Shown piece by piece: positions 12,562 to 24,145 of a DNA stretch of 64,000 bases. The stretch is from Chamaecyparis obtusa (lineage: Eukaryota > Streptophyta > Pinopsida > Cupressales > Cupressaceae). Under the pieces are notes generated by a model. That model was not told the DNA's origin, searched no databases, and saw only the letters and a program-made list of their open reading frames with translations. The position numbers were made by a program, and so were the translations under genes. Where the stretch lies: positions 2,035,001 through 2,099,000 of the forward strand of contig BSBK01005648.1 of the NCBI GenBank assembly GCA_027943335.1, given 5' to 3'. Position 1 is the stretch's first letter; the number at the start of each line of letters is the position of its first letter.

Positions 12562-12760
12562 ATCTCCCCCTTTGGCATTAGTGACAAAACACTTATTGCC
12601 CAAAACTTATATACATGAACCATGCTGAGATTTATTTTGATTTTTCAAAATTTGTCTTTGTCGTAGGGCTTTATAAATTATCTCCCCCTTTCAATGTACT
12701 AACTTTTTCTTCTATACATATCTCCCCCTTTTTGGTGATAATTCCAAAGGTGTATATACA
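12562..12760 (-). other. E2 polypurine tract with repeated copies
   Basis: ATCTCCCCCTTT occurs at 12562 directly beside the LTR and again near 12680 and 12720. Read on the element strand these are AAAGGGGGAGAT. The copy touching the LTR would prime plus-strand DNA synthesis; extra upstream copies are a known feature of Sireviruses. Confidence 0.75.
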
Positions 12761-12972
12761 AGTGTTTTATAGGGAGAATCCAAAATTTGATAGAAAAATA
12801 GAATGTACCTTCATTATCAGTGCCAGGGTTCTGTCCCAATTTTCTTGCAGAATCTTGCATGTTTGGATTGCAATTTGGACTTCTGTAGAGAGTTCAATCA
12901 TGTGATCTACTATTGAGAACTGATTGTCATGAATTAATGTTTTGGAATGTTCAATGTGCTTATACATTGTAT

Positions 12973-15909
12973 TCATGATGGGAAGGATATGTTCTGAATG
13001 TCTAGCAGTGTGGACCGGATCCTTGTGTCTTCTTTCAGTAGTTCTGACTGCATATTTGATAGGAATGAGATTTTCATGTGATGAGCAGAGTTTGAACTTG
13101 GTTCAAGTTGCAGCTTCTGTATGCTAATCTTCAAATCCTCATCAATTTTATTCATTTTATCCTTGACATCCTTGGTGAACTCGGCAACATTGCATAGTTT
13201 GGCCAAAAGAGAGGTAACATTTGAATAGGAAGATTCAATGTTTGTCAAAACTAAAGATAATTCTGCTTGATTAATAGCTATGTGCTGAGCAATGTGCTCA
13301 AGCACTTTATTGTTGAATTTCTTCTCGGCTTTTTCAACTAACTTGTCTATCCCAGATGAATCCTCATTGTACTTATTTACCGCTTCTACTAATTGTAACA
13401 AAACATGTTGAGAGGAGTCTACTTCAATACCTAATGCTTCTGACAAAATGTCCTTAGCATCCTTAATGATTTTATATTCCTTGTCTCTCTCATCTTTAAG
13501 TTTCTTTTGCTTTGCTTTCCTTTGGAGGATTTCACCTATATTTTGCATTTGATCCACTGATAGATTTGCAAAATCCAATGTTGGAATCTCTATTTCCTCA
13601 TCTAGGTCTATATCCTCTACTATATTCTTGCCCAAAAATCTTATACTCGGTTGAGCCTTAGGCTTATCTATACTTAATGCCTTAGTAGTAGTGACAGTAG
13701 ACATAGTAGGACTAGCTATAGAGAATGGTATACTGTCTACTGGAGAACTTAAAGTATTTACACTTGTAGAATCAAAAACTAGAATACTTACTGCTAGAAA
13801 ACTTGATGAAATAGGAGACTGCAACTCGGTAGAAGAAATGGTAGTTACTTCTGTTGTTGCTATAGGTGATTGGACAAAAGTTGAAGTTGTCACAACCATG
13901 CTTGAAGATGTCTCTGGGCTAGATGTAGTAACTTTTGCTGGAGAGGTAGGAAGTGATGCAATGACTTCTGCCGCTATCCTCATAGTATCATCTACCTCAG
14001 TGGCTTCTTCCTGTTCATCACTGTCATCTTCAATGTCTTTTATTATAACTGTTTCAGTACTCAGTTGGTGAAGATGGTATATGTTCTTCCATGTGGCATT
14101 TGCACTCTTCACATTTGATTCAATATTGTTAATCAGAATTAAACAAGTATTGAACTTCAGTGTCATCTTATTTTCACTCTCCTTCAATGCCTTCTTTATT
14201 TCATCATTTTTCAAGCTCGGCATTAACTGTCTCAGGGTTTGATCAAATATGTCTTTTACAGTTTGCTTTGCATTGGCCCATCTCATTTTTATTGGATCTA
14301 ATAAAGCTCCTGGAATCTATGGGGCTATTTCATCAGGAGAGTATTTCCACTGTCCCATATTTTCAATGACAGCATCTTTAATCTCCTTTTGTTCTATTTT
14401 TGATCTTGTTTCATATTTTAAAGATTTTATATTACTTACTCCAGATCCTGATCCTTCTCTCAAAAGTTTGATCTTCTCTTGAAGGGTTAGAGGAGGCTTT
14501 TTGAATATTATATCTTTGTCTACTTTGTCTGCCTTACCCCTTGCACTTCTCCTTGTAAATACAGCAGTGGGAGGCTTAGGTGCCTTGGTAATGAATACCT
14601 TTCCTTTCTTCTTTGCAGGTTCTAGTTCCTCTATTTTCTCATCCTTTTTCTCTTCTTCTTCAGTGTCTTCTCCTTTGTCCTCGGTTAGCATTTGCATTTT
14701 GGCTATCCTCTTTTTTCCTTTATTTACTACCTGTGGAAGCTTTATACTTAATTCAATTCTCACTTTTGCTTCTTCATATGTTCCAAAATATGGAGCTTTG
14801 GGATTAACAGGCTGATTAAGGAGGGCTTCAATGATATTCTTTGTTTCATCAATGTTTACCTCATAAGGAAGAGGTTTTACATGTACAATCCTCGGTTTAG
14901 CTGCTTGAATGTATACTCTATCACAGTCCAACATGAAACAAATATCATCCTTATAATCTTCCACCAACTTCTGTGGAATCCAGAATCTGTCATTCATTTT
15001 CTCCTTGAAAGACTCAAAATAACTATCCATGATGCTCTCAAAATTTTCACCCATTTCTGAAATATATTCATTTATCTCATAAAGAACTGGCACATCCTTT
15101 CTCCATACTACTTTTCCTTTGGAAGGGAAGAATTTCTAAACATAGAAAAATAAACAGACTTGTAGAGATCCAAACTTACATGGATTGTTTTTGGAAGTTT
15201 GAATATTTTCCATGTTCTTGTTAAACTGTTTTAACAACAAATCTGCAAGGTCAAATGATAAATTATTCTTTACCACTTTGTATGCTAGGTCTATGGCTTC
15301 GCAAGAAACACTATTCTGTCAACTTGAACTGTATATTTTATGGGCAATGATGTGTGTTCCAAACTTTAGTTCAGCATCAGTAATGCTGCTTACTTTCATG
15401 CCTCTACCGTCCCACTCGGCTAGGGTTTTCTTCTCCAGTTCCGGCCGACCTAGGGTTTTGGTAGTTTTAACTTTGTTTAACTTGGGAAGATCGGTGATTT
15501 GGTGAATCATCTTCTTAGTGATCTCTATGGGTTGCTCAAGCCAAATCTTGCCTTCATGTACATAGCTAAGAATGTATCTAACCCATTTCTCCCAAAAGTT
15601 TTGAGGTAAATGTGTAATGTGAACTAATCCCTTGTCTTCCAGATGTTTGTGCTCAGGTTTTAGAACACCATTCACACACAGTTCCTCACGCACAATATCT
15701 AGCTCTAGGTTTCCCATCTCTTGAATTGCACAATTGAAATGATTGCGAATATCATTAACAAGTAGTACCTTAGGAGGAATCTGAGATTGAGCTCCGTTTG
15801 GGTCTAGGGCTGCTGCAATTGCGGGCACGAGTTTGAAATCTAGTCCTCTCCATTCCCCTTGGATTATCATTTCTGAGCCTTTCTTCGCTGATGCGCTAGA
15901 TGATGCCAT
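12973..15909 (-). pseudogene. E2 unknown protein in the pol position
   Basis: One frame of about 979 codons from ATG at 15909 to 12973, broken only by three in-frame stops (near 15319, 15136 and 14317). Residues 1-200 contain a Trp-rich block (WVRYILSYVHEGKIWLEQP). The next third contains IPQKLVEDYKDDICFM and a Lys/Glu-rich stretch. The last third has a Ser/Thr-rich low-complexity region followed by a coiled coil (RKAKQKKLKDERDKEYK). Blocks match the E0 protein at lower identity. No protease, RT, RNase H or integrase motif is visible. Function is unknown; a structural or accessory role in trans-mobilised particles is a guess. Confidence 0.65.
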
Positions 15910-16332
15910 GGTAGCTCACAGAGAATTCTATTCGCAAAAGTGTTTGAATCGCTGGATTTCTCTGGAAATTTTCTGCTCTCAAAATGCTAAACTTCGCGGT
16001 GAAGAATGAGTTTGATTTCTTGCCTTTTGTTTACAACTCTGTCATTAATGCTTAGTACAAATTAGGGTATGAATTCTGACAGACTGTCGCCCTTTATGAA
16101 TTAATTGCTCGGTAAAGACTTCACAACTCGGTGAACTTGAGAATTCATATTGCTCCGACCTCGCTCGGTAATCACATTAGACAGCTCCTGACCTCGCTCG
16201 GTGAAAACTGATACCGACCTTCCTGTGATCTTATTGCATCTTGTATGTCAATTTAGATCTTTCTTTTAATTTAGTTCTGGAACTGTTTGAAATTTGTCTA
16301 TGAGAATACAGTTCCAGTGCTTTCTTGGGAAT

Positions 16333-17526
16333 TTAGTTTGAGTCGGTAGAGCCACCCATTCCATTACTTGGACTGGTTTGCTCGGTAGATTTAGGAATCC
16401 ACTGTTGTCTCATCTGTTTCCTGATCTTAGTTGCTTCATTCTTCTTTCCATCTTCAACTTCACTAGCATTCATGCAATTTCTGGCTATATGACTGAGTTT
16501 AGTGCATTTGAAACATCTTATGGTAGTATCTCTTTTCCTTAGATGATGTTTTATGCAGTTCATGCCAATGTGTCCATATTCTCCACAGTAATGACATCTA
16601 CACCAAGTGTTGTAATCCCATCCAAACATTGCTTTCATAATTTTTTCTGCTGGATTGAATGTTTTGGATCTGCACTCGGATGCCTTGTGACCTTGTTTGT
16701 TGCATTTGTGACAATTACCTTTGAATCTTGGTTTTTCCCTGCATTCATTTGCTTTGTGACCATGCTGATTGCAGTTGTAGCATTTTCCATTGAATTCTTC
16801 TTTTTCATTGCTCCAACATTTATTTGAAGTATGTCCTATTTTGCCACAATGATTACAAGTAGGTTTCTGATTTCTTTGAGTACCTTGCTTAGAAGATTCA
16901 CCTTCTCCTTTGTATCCAAGTCCTGCTTTTCCTTTTTGCCTATGAAGATTTCAATCATACAGTTGATTTAAGTCTTCTTGGCTCTTTAGCATTCTTTCAT
17001 TGATTTTTTTTTCGGTGTTTAGGTCATCCACCAATCTTAGATTTATTTGCTTTTCAGATCTTAGTTCTTCTCTTGTGCTTTCTATTTCTGATCTTAGAGT
17101 CAGAATTTCCTCATTTGTATGGGAGATCTGATCAATTAGGTTTTCTAGCTGAAGGGTTTTATTTTGGACTTCAATGTTCCTTCCATCTAATTCATCTTTC
17201 AACTTGTTTCTTTGTTCTAAGATCTCACAAAATCTTGTTGAGTGTAGTTCTTGTTCTCTTTTTAACTTTCTCACTTCTTCCTGCAGAGACCCATTCTTTT
17301 CTAGGAGTTCTTTGACAGCATTGTTTGCTTCATCTGAGCTATCTGAGGGAAAAAGATCTTCAATCTTTTCTTCAATGTAATTATGATCATTCATCTGATT
17401 TGAAAATTCCTTCCTTCTTCTTAGGGATTGGGAAAGATGTTCTTTTGCTTCTTTAAGTTTAGCTATGGCCATTTCCAGATCTAGCTTTTCATTTTCAATC
17501 ACCTTGTTCAATTTGAATACCTCCAT
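16333..17526 (-). pseudogene. E2 gag: coiled coil plus five CCHC knuckles
   Basis: The first ATG after the primer site is at 17526 (MEVFKLNK). A long heptad-rich coiled coil (about 190 residues) ends at an in-frame TGA near 16950. The same frame then continues without break through five zinc knuckles: CNHCGKIGHTSNKC, CYNCNQHGHKANEC, CHKCNKQGHKASEC, CHYCGEYGHIGMNC and CFKCTKLSHIARNC. It stops at 16333. Five knuckles exceed the one or two usual in copia Gag. The single TGA may be decay (TGG to TGA) or a readthrough point. Confidence 0.8.
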
Positions 17527-17578
17527 TGTCCTAGATCTTTGCTCAAGATAGTTAAGCTTTATCTTGAGAACCAATACA

Positions 17579-17590
17579 GCTCTGATACCA
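17579..17590 (-). other. Primer binding site, initiator Met tRNA type (E2)
   Basis: GCTCTGATACCA on the plus strand, two bases from the LTR terminus at 17593. Confidence 0.9.
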
Positions 17591-17592
17591 AT

Positions 17593-18689
17593 TGTTGGAA
17601 ATATTCAAGAATTAACCAAGTTACTGAGAGGGGAGGGGTGAATCAGTAACTCCAAATTTTCTTTCAATAACAGATGTATTAACATATAGTTCACTTTATC
17701 CTTTTGCATATAGAAAGCATGAAACTTAAAAGCATTCACAACAATGACACATAGATTTGGTTACCCAGAAACCTTCCAAAAGAAAGTAAAACTGGGGTGG
17801 GGATGAAACCCACAAAGCTTTAGTACTGCAGTATAAAGTTGGCCGGTTAAGGCTTACATTGATCACTTCTGATGATCTACCCTGCTAGGAGCAATACAGA
17901 CTGCTAGGTCCACCTTGTTAGAGGTTTTACAAACATACAATGAAGTATGCACTCGGTAAAGAGATTTTACAAAGACTATTAAGTCTACCCGGTTAAAGGA
18001 TTTCAAGCTGATTCACCTGTTAAGATGAAACAGTATATCTCTTACTTTGCAACTAGATTGCTGAATGAGATTCGCTGATGTACTGATCACCTTCTGTGAT
18101 GAATTTTTCTTTGCTGCTCCTTATACTGTTGTAGCCCTTTGTAATTCGCTTATCTCTGCCTTTTATCTCTTATCCTTTTTTTCATATTCATACTCATACA
18201 TCTTGGTATTTTTACAACATTGTTTATATACAAGTCTAAACAATTAATTACAATTACAAAGTCGGCTTGACAAATAAACATAAGTGCTACTAAGTCGGCC
18301 CAAGTATGGTTGCATGGTTCCTGCAAACTAACTCGGTGACTTTCTGATACTCGGCGTCCAATGCATTACTCAGCATCATCATGCACTCGGTAGAAGTGAA
18401 GGCACGGTTCATACTAACCACTCGGTAAGTTTTGAACTCGGTAAATACTAGTGACTCGGTAGACATAATGTTACTTGGTTTACACTGTCCTGCTCGGTTT
18501 GCACTGTTCTGCTCGGTTTGCACTGTCCTACTTAGTTTGCACTGTTCTGCTCAGTTTGCACTGTTCTGCTCAGTTTGCACTGTTCTGCTCAGTTTGCACT
18601 GTTCTGCTCAGTTTGCACTGTTCTACTCAGTTTGCACTCAGAATGCAAATAAGTGTTGTCACTAGTGGCAATCCTGCTTAATGCCAATA
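17593..18689 (-). repeat. E2 LTR, right copy (element 5')
   Basis: 1097 bp. Its terminus reads GCCAATA where the left copy has GCCAACA. The 57-bp length excess over the left LTR equals three 19-bp repeat units. Confidence 0.9.
18477..18642 (-). repeat. 19-bp tandem repeat in E2 right LTR
   Basis: Eight full units plus a partial. Four consecutive units (AGTTTGCACTGTTCTGCTC) are identical, indicating recent local expansion after insertion. Confidence 0.85.
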
Positions 18690-19400
18690 GAATTTAAGAG
18701 TTCATGCATCCTTATGGTGGGATCATTTGTAGATTGATTGGAAAAGAAGAGGCAAGGAGAAAATAAAGTCATGGGATAGGATGATAAAAAAATTGAAGGA
18801 TAAGTTCTTACCAACTTATTATGAAGTAAGGTTTTTTAGGAAATTGTAGAATCTGAAGTAAAAAGATCTTAGTGTGAAGGACTATACCGAAGAATTATAT
18901 AGGTTAGATATCATATCTGGTCATGTAGATGATGATGTATAAAGGGTTGTAAGGTATCTTAATGGTTTGAGAACATCTATACATGATGAGATTAGTTTGG
19001 TTAAATTGAAAAGTGTGGAAGAGGCTTATCAATATGCCCTAAAGGATGAAGAAAAGTAGAACAAAAGACATGAGAACAAGTAAAAGAGGAAGAGGTGGAA
19101 GATTTCAGAGAGGAAGGAAATATTCTAGTGGAGGGAAAAATTATGCAGATCATAAAAAAGGAAGGATTGAATTCAAATAAGAAGGATCATACCAAAGGGA
19201 TGAAATTTTTTTCATAGAGGTAGTGGATCAAGTAGCTATAGGAGATATTACAAAAGAGTGTTTAGAGGAACCTATTCCAAGTGTGGAGGAGAAGGACATT
19301 GATATTTTGAATGCACCCAAGTAAATACAAGTAAGAAGATAGAGAGTAAGGGTAGAGATGCTTATGCAAAAGAGGAGCCTACCAAATATTTGAATTGACC
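18690..19400 (+). pseudogene. E1 gag, 3' part with damaged zinc knuckle
   Basis: Continues the gag interrupted at 11521. Recognisable segments are KLKDKFLPTYYE, KDLSVKDYTEELYRL and EISLVKLKSVEEAYQYALK, which match the E5 gag segment EISLVKLKNIEEAYQFALK. Near 19270-19320 the nucleocapsid motif reads KCGGEGHWYFEC, one Cys short of a CCHC knuckle. Several stops and frame changes. Confidence 0.8.
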
Positions 19401-20110
19401 ATAAGATGGAGAATCCTTGATTGTGAGAAGATCCCTATGCCACGAGGAGATGGATCAAGAGTAGTTGTTGAGGAAGATTTTATTCAAGACAAGATGTAAA
19501 GTTGAAGGAAATTTTTGCAAGGTATTCATTGACAGTGGTAGTTTAGCTAATCTAGCTTCCAAGGAGTTTGTAAACAAGTTGAAGTTGTAGACATTGAAGC
19601 ATCTGAAACCCTATCAAATTGCATGGATAAAGGATGATCACAAGATACTAGTAAGTGAGAAATGCCTAGTGAAATTAAAGCTATGAAATTATCATGATGA
19701 ATTTTTTTGTGATATAATGCTTATGGATGTATGTCTTATCTTGTTGGATAGACCATATAATTATGATAGCTAAGATCTATATGATGGAAGGGAGAATCGG
19801 TATACTATTGTTACAAATGAGATGAAACAAGTGTTGTTTCCTTTGATAGAGAACCCTAAGAATGAGATTTGTACTAGTTTTAGGGTTTGTTTGGTTAAAG
19901 GAAGGAAATATTATAATTTTTAAAAAGTGATAGTATGTGTTATCATTTGATTCCTAAGAAGTCTAATTTGGAATTTGAAGAAGAACAACCAAAGGAGATA
20001 AAAGAGTTGCTAGTAGAGTTTGAAGATATAATCTTAGATAATATACCTAATGGATTTACACCTATGAGGAATATTAGTCATTGTATGGATTTTATTCTAG
20101 GAGAAAGTTT
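19401..20110 (+). pseudogene. E1 aspartic protease and protease-RT linker
   Basis: The retropepsin signature FIDSGS lies near 19525-19540 and the later protease motif LLDRPYNYD near 19740. The linker (19935-20100) includes HCMDFILGES, equivalent to HCMDLIPGAS in E5. The frame has stops and ends at the E3 insertion (20111), resuming at 28068. Confidence 0.8.
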
Positions 20111-21332
20111 TGTTAGGAATAATAGTCCACCAATACAACTGAGAGGGGGGGGGGTGTGAATCAGTTGTATAAGAGATTATTAAAATTTAAACTTTGAATA
20201 GCAGCAATACCAAATTAAATGAACACAATGAATACCAACTCAATAACACAATATTTGTTGTCGAGGAAAACCTGTTAAAGGTAAAACCCTAGTGGGAATT
20301 AACACCCACTAATGATGTACTGGGAGTATAGTATCCATGTTAAAAGATCTAGCCCTATTAGGAGCTGATTAAAACATTAGAGTACATAGTCCTTGTTTGA
20401 GGACAAACCCTGTTAGGAGTAAAAGAAAAGAGTAGGCTCATTACCTAGGCTCACTGCCCAAAGAAGGTTATATCCACCTCCAGAACTTACTATTCACAAC
20501 ACAAGTGTATATAAGGGAAATACACAATACTTGTGAACTATCTTATAGAAAATATCTTTGCTTGATCAGTTCCAATGAAGTATATGTCAATCTTTGCTCT
20601 ACATCTAGTAGATACAAGATCATAGCTTCCACAATCCTCTTTCACATTCCATCCATGCTATATAATTTATTTTTAAAATAAAATATGTTACATATATACC
20701 TTATTACATTTTACACGATCAGGTTGGCCAGTTAGGATTTCCTAATATAAATAATTACATAAATCATATCTAGCTAAGATATACATGATATCTAAAACAA
20801 GTATACAATAATTATATCTCAACAATTAAGGACCAACATCTGTAATCCATGCTTGCCACTCATGATACATGCTACAACTCTAAAGTCGACTTCCAAATAG
20901 GTCTTCTCTAGAACACACACCATAGATGGCATCATCCTTCTTTCCATACCTTGATAAGATCAAAGAACATTCTTTAGTATACTATCTGTCATCCCTTAAG
21001 CTTGTATACACTGAATCCACATTGCCTGTAAGATATACCTAAAACTTAGAGACTTACTATGTCAACTTCCACTATCGCAATCTAGTAACCAGTCTTCACC
21101 AAATCTACTATAACTCAACCAATATACAATATTACATCATGCAATCTTAGATATAAGATCCCAACACCTTCTTGTACACACATCTATGTTCGCACATTCT
21201 GAATCATTTGTACGACATCCGTACATTGTAATAACCAACCTATTTTCTTCATAGAAACACATATTGACATCAATGAAAAAAAATTGATAATATAGTGATT
21301 AAACATATTAAATGTATTAGAAATATCTAACA
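20111..21332 (-). repeat. E3 LTR, left copy (element 3')
   Basis: 1222 bp, TGTTAGGAAT to AATATCTAACA on the plus strand, followed directly by the purine tract. Contains repeated CCTGTTAGGAG-like motifs. Confidence 0.9.
20133..20170 (-). other. LTR-end hairpin (E3 left)
   Basis: Ten perfectly paired bases, ATACAACTGA and TCAGTTGTAT, enclose a loop containing a run of G on the plus strand (C-rich in element sense). The same hairpin is in the right LTR at 26872-26908. Confidence 0.7.
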
Positions 21333-21728
21333 ATATCCCCCTTTGGCATTGATGGAAACATATGGGAAAATGATCAACCCAAAATCCATCATCCCAAGAA
21401 TACTCTCTTAGTACATCTTTCTCAATGAACTCTTCCCCATAGTATCTCTCCCCATACAGTATGGATTTTCTCATAGTATCTTTCCCCCTTTGACAACAAT
21501 GGAAAAGGGTTCCATAAGTCATCAATTGTCTCCCATTTAATCTTCATCAACTAGGTGTAGAATCACCCAAATGTAGTTGTAATCTTCCAACGATCACTCC
21601 CCATGAGGAGTAGATCCATACATAAAGTCCAAAAAGTGACAGAGCTCTAAATTCCTCTAGACTGATGCATTCCTACATCATTTAGTTCTCACACAGAGGG
21701 GATTGCACCCCAAGCATACCTTTGAGAT
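21333..21728 (-). other. E3 3' noncoding end with purine tracts
   Basis: ATATCCCCCTTTGGCATTGATGG-type tract beside the LTR and a second CCCCCTTTGACAACAATGG-type copy near 21487, again a repeated-purine-tract arrangement. No gene seen. Confidence 0.65.
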
Positions 21729-21733
21729 ACTCA

Positions 21734-22753
21734 TGTTAGAAATAGGGAATATTGAGAGGGGGGGGTGAATCAGTATTCTACAAACTTTAAATTTTGCCCA
21801 ATTATGGATATAATAGATTATCTTAACACATGCATAACATAAGAAGCTAAACAACATGCATAGCAATAAAACTAAAGAACTCATAACACATTATTTGTTC
21901 TCGAGGAAACCCTAGCCAAGGGAAAACCCTGGTGGGGATGGTAACCACAAAGGTCGACTACTCAAAAGTATCCTGCTAAGGATGTTGACCATGTTAGGAG
22001 TCTATTACATGCATATAGTGTCTCAGTCCTGATTAAGGGACTATAGGCCTTGTTAGAAGCCTCAACCTTGTTAGGAGTTGATAGTACAAAATGTGATTAC
22101 CAGATGAGCCCACTGCCCAAACAAGTAATGTACAATATTTAATGATTACAAAATTAGGTCAAGGTACATAACCTTATACTTCTTGCATCAATATCTCTTC
22201 GCTGCTCTTTCACTATCGCTATTACATACATTCGTTACTTCTTTTTTACAATTATATCTTTACATATCTTTATACAAGTTATTAAGATTAATAACTTTCC
22301 AGTCGGCTATCATATTACAAAATATCTTTATCCAAGGGTTAAAATCTAGGATGTCATCCCTTTATATTGTTAAGTCATTATTTTGATAAACAAAATAATC
22401 CCTTAACTCTTTATCTATTTTGTCTTCATATTCTGTCCTGTTGGCTTAACACTATGTTTAGTAAAACTATCATAAATTCTTCCATACATGCCGTATTGAC
22501 TTGTGCTCTGAGGTGAGTCTTCAATAGTCACCATAGAGTCTATTTTCAAGTGCACAAGAACTGAACTTACTCCAATCAATATCGCAAACAAAAATTGTCA
22601 TCAGGTTCACAGGTAAAAACACACTATTTCATACTTAGAAAATTTTGCATTGCGCTCTGACATACTAGCTCTCTGACCTATGCGATCTTCATGTAGATCA
22701 TATGTTTCCATAATGACAACATCTATGTAACCAACTTAGCCAAATTGCCAACA
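21734..22753 (-). mobile_element. S1: solo LTR inside E3
   Basis: 1020 bp from TGTTAGAAAT to GCCAACA, flanked by ACTCA on both sides (21729-21733 and 22754-22758). No interior or second LTR is present, so it is a solo LTR from recombination. It has the family hairpin (GAATATTGA with TCAGTATTC at 21747-21778). Removing it rejoins the E3 polyprotein end. Confidence 0.85.
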
Positions 22754-22817
22754 ACTCAAAGGTATCTTTTGGTAATGGATTTGTAAAGATGTCTCCTATC
22801 TGTTCTTTTGTGCTAAT

Positions 22818-23346
22818 TTATTCCAACCTTATTTGTTTCTCTGCAACCTTGTCTCTCAAAAAGTGACACTTAATAGAAATATGCTTAGTTTTAGAATACA
22901 TCACATGATTCTTTGACATATTCACTGTGCTGGTGTTATCACAATGGATAACTACTAGTTTAACAAAATTTATTCCAATATCTTTCAGCATTTGTTTCAT
23001 CCAAACAATTTGAGTGAAGTTAATATCAGCAACAACATATTCAGATTTGGTAGTAGATTGAGCTATACATTCTTGCTTTTTACTTAACCAAGAAACCAAC
23101 CTTTCCCAAGGAAAAATGTACCTCCACTAGTACTCTTTCTATCATCAATGTTCCCTTCCCAATTGACATTAGTATAAGAATGTAATTCAAAGTTATCATT
23201 TTTATCATACCATAAGCTATATTCCATATCATTTTTACAACAACCATGTGTGTCTCTTTAGGATTTGTCCAATATCTAGCCATAATTCCAACAACATTAG
23301 CAATATCCAATCTAGAGTGAGTCAAATATTTTAATTCTCCAATCAT
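22818..23346 (-). pseudogene. E3 RNase H (copia)
   Basis: Two overlapping frames hold KYLTHSRLDIANVVGIMARY (the segment joining RT to RNase H) and then SWLSKKQECIAQSTTKSEYV and VIHCDNTSTVNMSKN, the standard copia RNase H blocks. A frameshift near 23080-23100 breaks it. Confidence 0.85.
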
Positions 23347-23515
23347 TGATCTATACTTGGTATAAAAACACTCTTGGTCTCATCATTATTTGTCAATTTA
23401 TGTCCAGTCACCATGGGTGTACCAATAGGTTTGCAATCTTCTATTCCAAACTTTTCAACATCTCTTTAAGATACTTAGTTTGAGAAATGAAAATGCCATT
23501 CTTGCTCTGATTTAT

Positions 23516-24127
23516 TTATAGTCTAAGAAAGAATTTCATTTCACCTATCATGGACCTCTCAAATTCATTCTCCATTTCTTTAGAAAACTTCTTACACATC
23601 TCATCATTGCCTCCAAAAATAATGTCATCAAAAAAAAATTCTATTATCAAAACTCCATCTTGACTAGTTCTCAAGTACAAGTGACTGTCAGCATTACCTT
23701 TTCTGAATCCAAGGAAAAGTAAGTACTTGTCTAACATTTCATACCAAGCCCTTGGTGCTTGCTTCAGTCCATACAATTCTTTCCTCAATTTGTATAGTAT
23801 GTCTTCATCTTCTGATAGAGGAAATCCATCAGGTTGTTCTATATATACCTCTTCTTCAAGGTCCCCATTTAGAAATATAGATTTTACATCCATTTGATAT
23901 ACCTTGAAGTCTTTATGTGTAGCATAAGCTAGCAATAATCTCACAGCTTCTATCCTAGCAATAGGAGAAAATGTTTCTTCAAAATCTATGCCTTCTTGTT
24001 GTGAATAGCCTTTGCATACGAATCTTGCTTTGTTTCTTACAACAATTCCTTCTTCATTCATTTTGTTTTTGAAAACCCACTTAGTTCCTATCACATTTTT
24101 GTCTTTAGGTCTAGGAACCAATTCCAA
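23516..24127 (-). pseudogene. E3 reverse transcriptase (copia type)
   Basis: Open frame of about 200 codons with the copia RT blocks [51 protein letters not shown] and [12 protein letters not shown]. The catalytic YVDD position reads FFDD, so the two Asp remain but Tyr-Val is replaced. Upstream stop near 24145 and downstream stop at 23516 break the polyprotein. Confidence 0.9.
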
Positions 24128-24145
24128 AGTATTATTTTTCTTTAT

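Larger units (their letters stand above)
11522..18689 (-). mobile_element. E2: pol-less Sirevirus-like LTR element with unknown ORF
   Basis: Complete minus-strand element with two related LTRs, an initiator Met primer site (17579-17590) and a purine-rich tract AAAGGGGGAGAT next to the left LTR. It interrupts E1 gag. GAATTT occurs at 11516-11521 and again at 18690-18695, a 5-6 bp target duplication. The interior encodes a Gag with coiled coil and five zinc knuckles, and then, instead of protease/integrase/RT, an unknown frame of about 980 codons. Multiple purine-tract repeats near the 3' LTR are a known Sirevirus habit. Without pol it must depend on other elements. Confidence 0.85.

Noticed and set aside
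13691..14071. 126-codon plus-strand open frame
   Set aside because: Lies antisense to the Ser/Thr-rich part of the E2 protein and is a shadow of it.
18432..18681. Plus-strand frames with CSAQFALF/CTVLLSLH peptide repeats
   Set aside because: Translation of the 19-bp LTR tandem repeat; not a protein gene.
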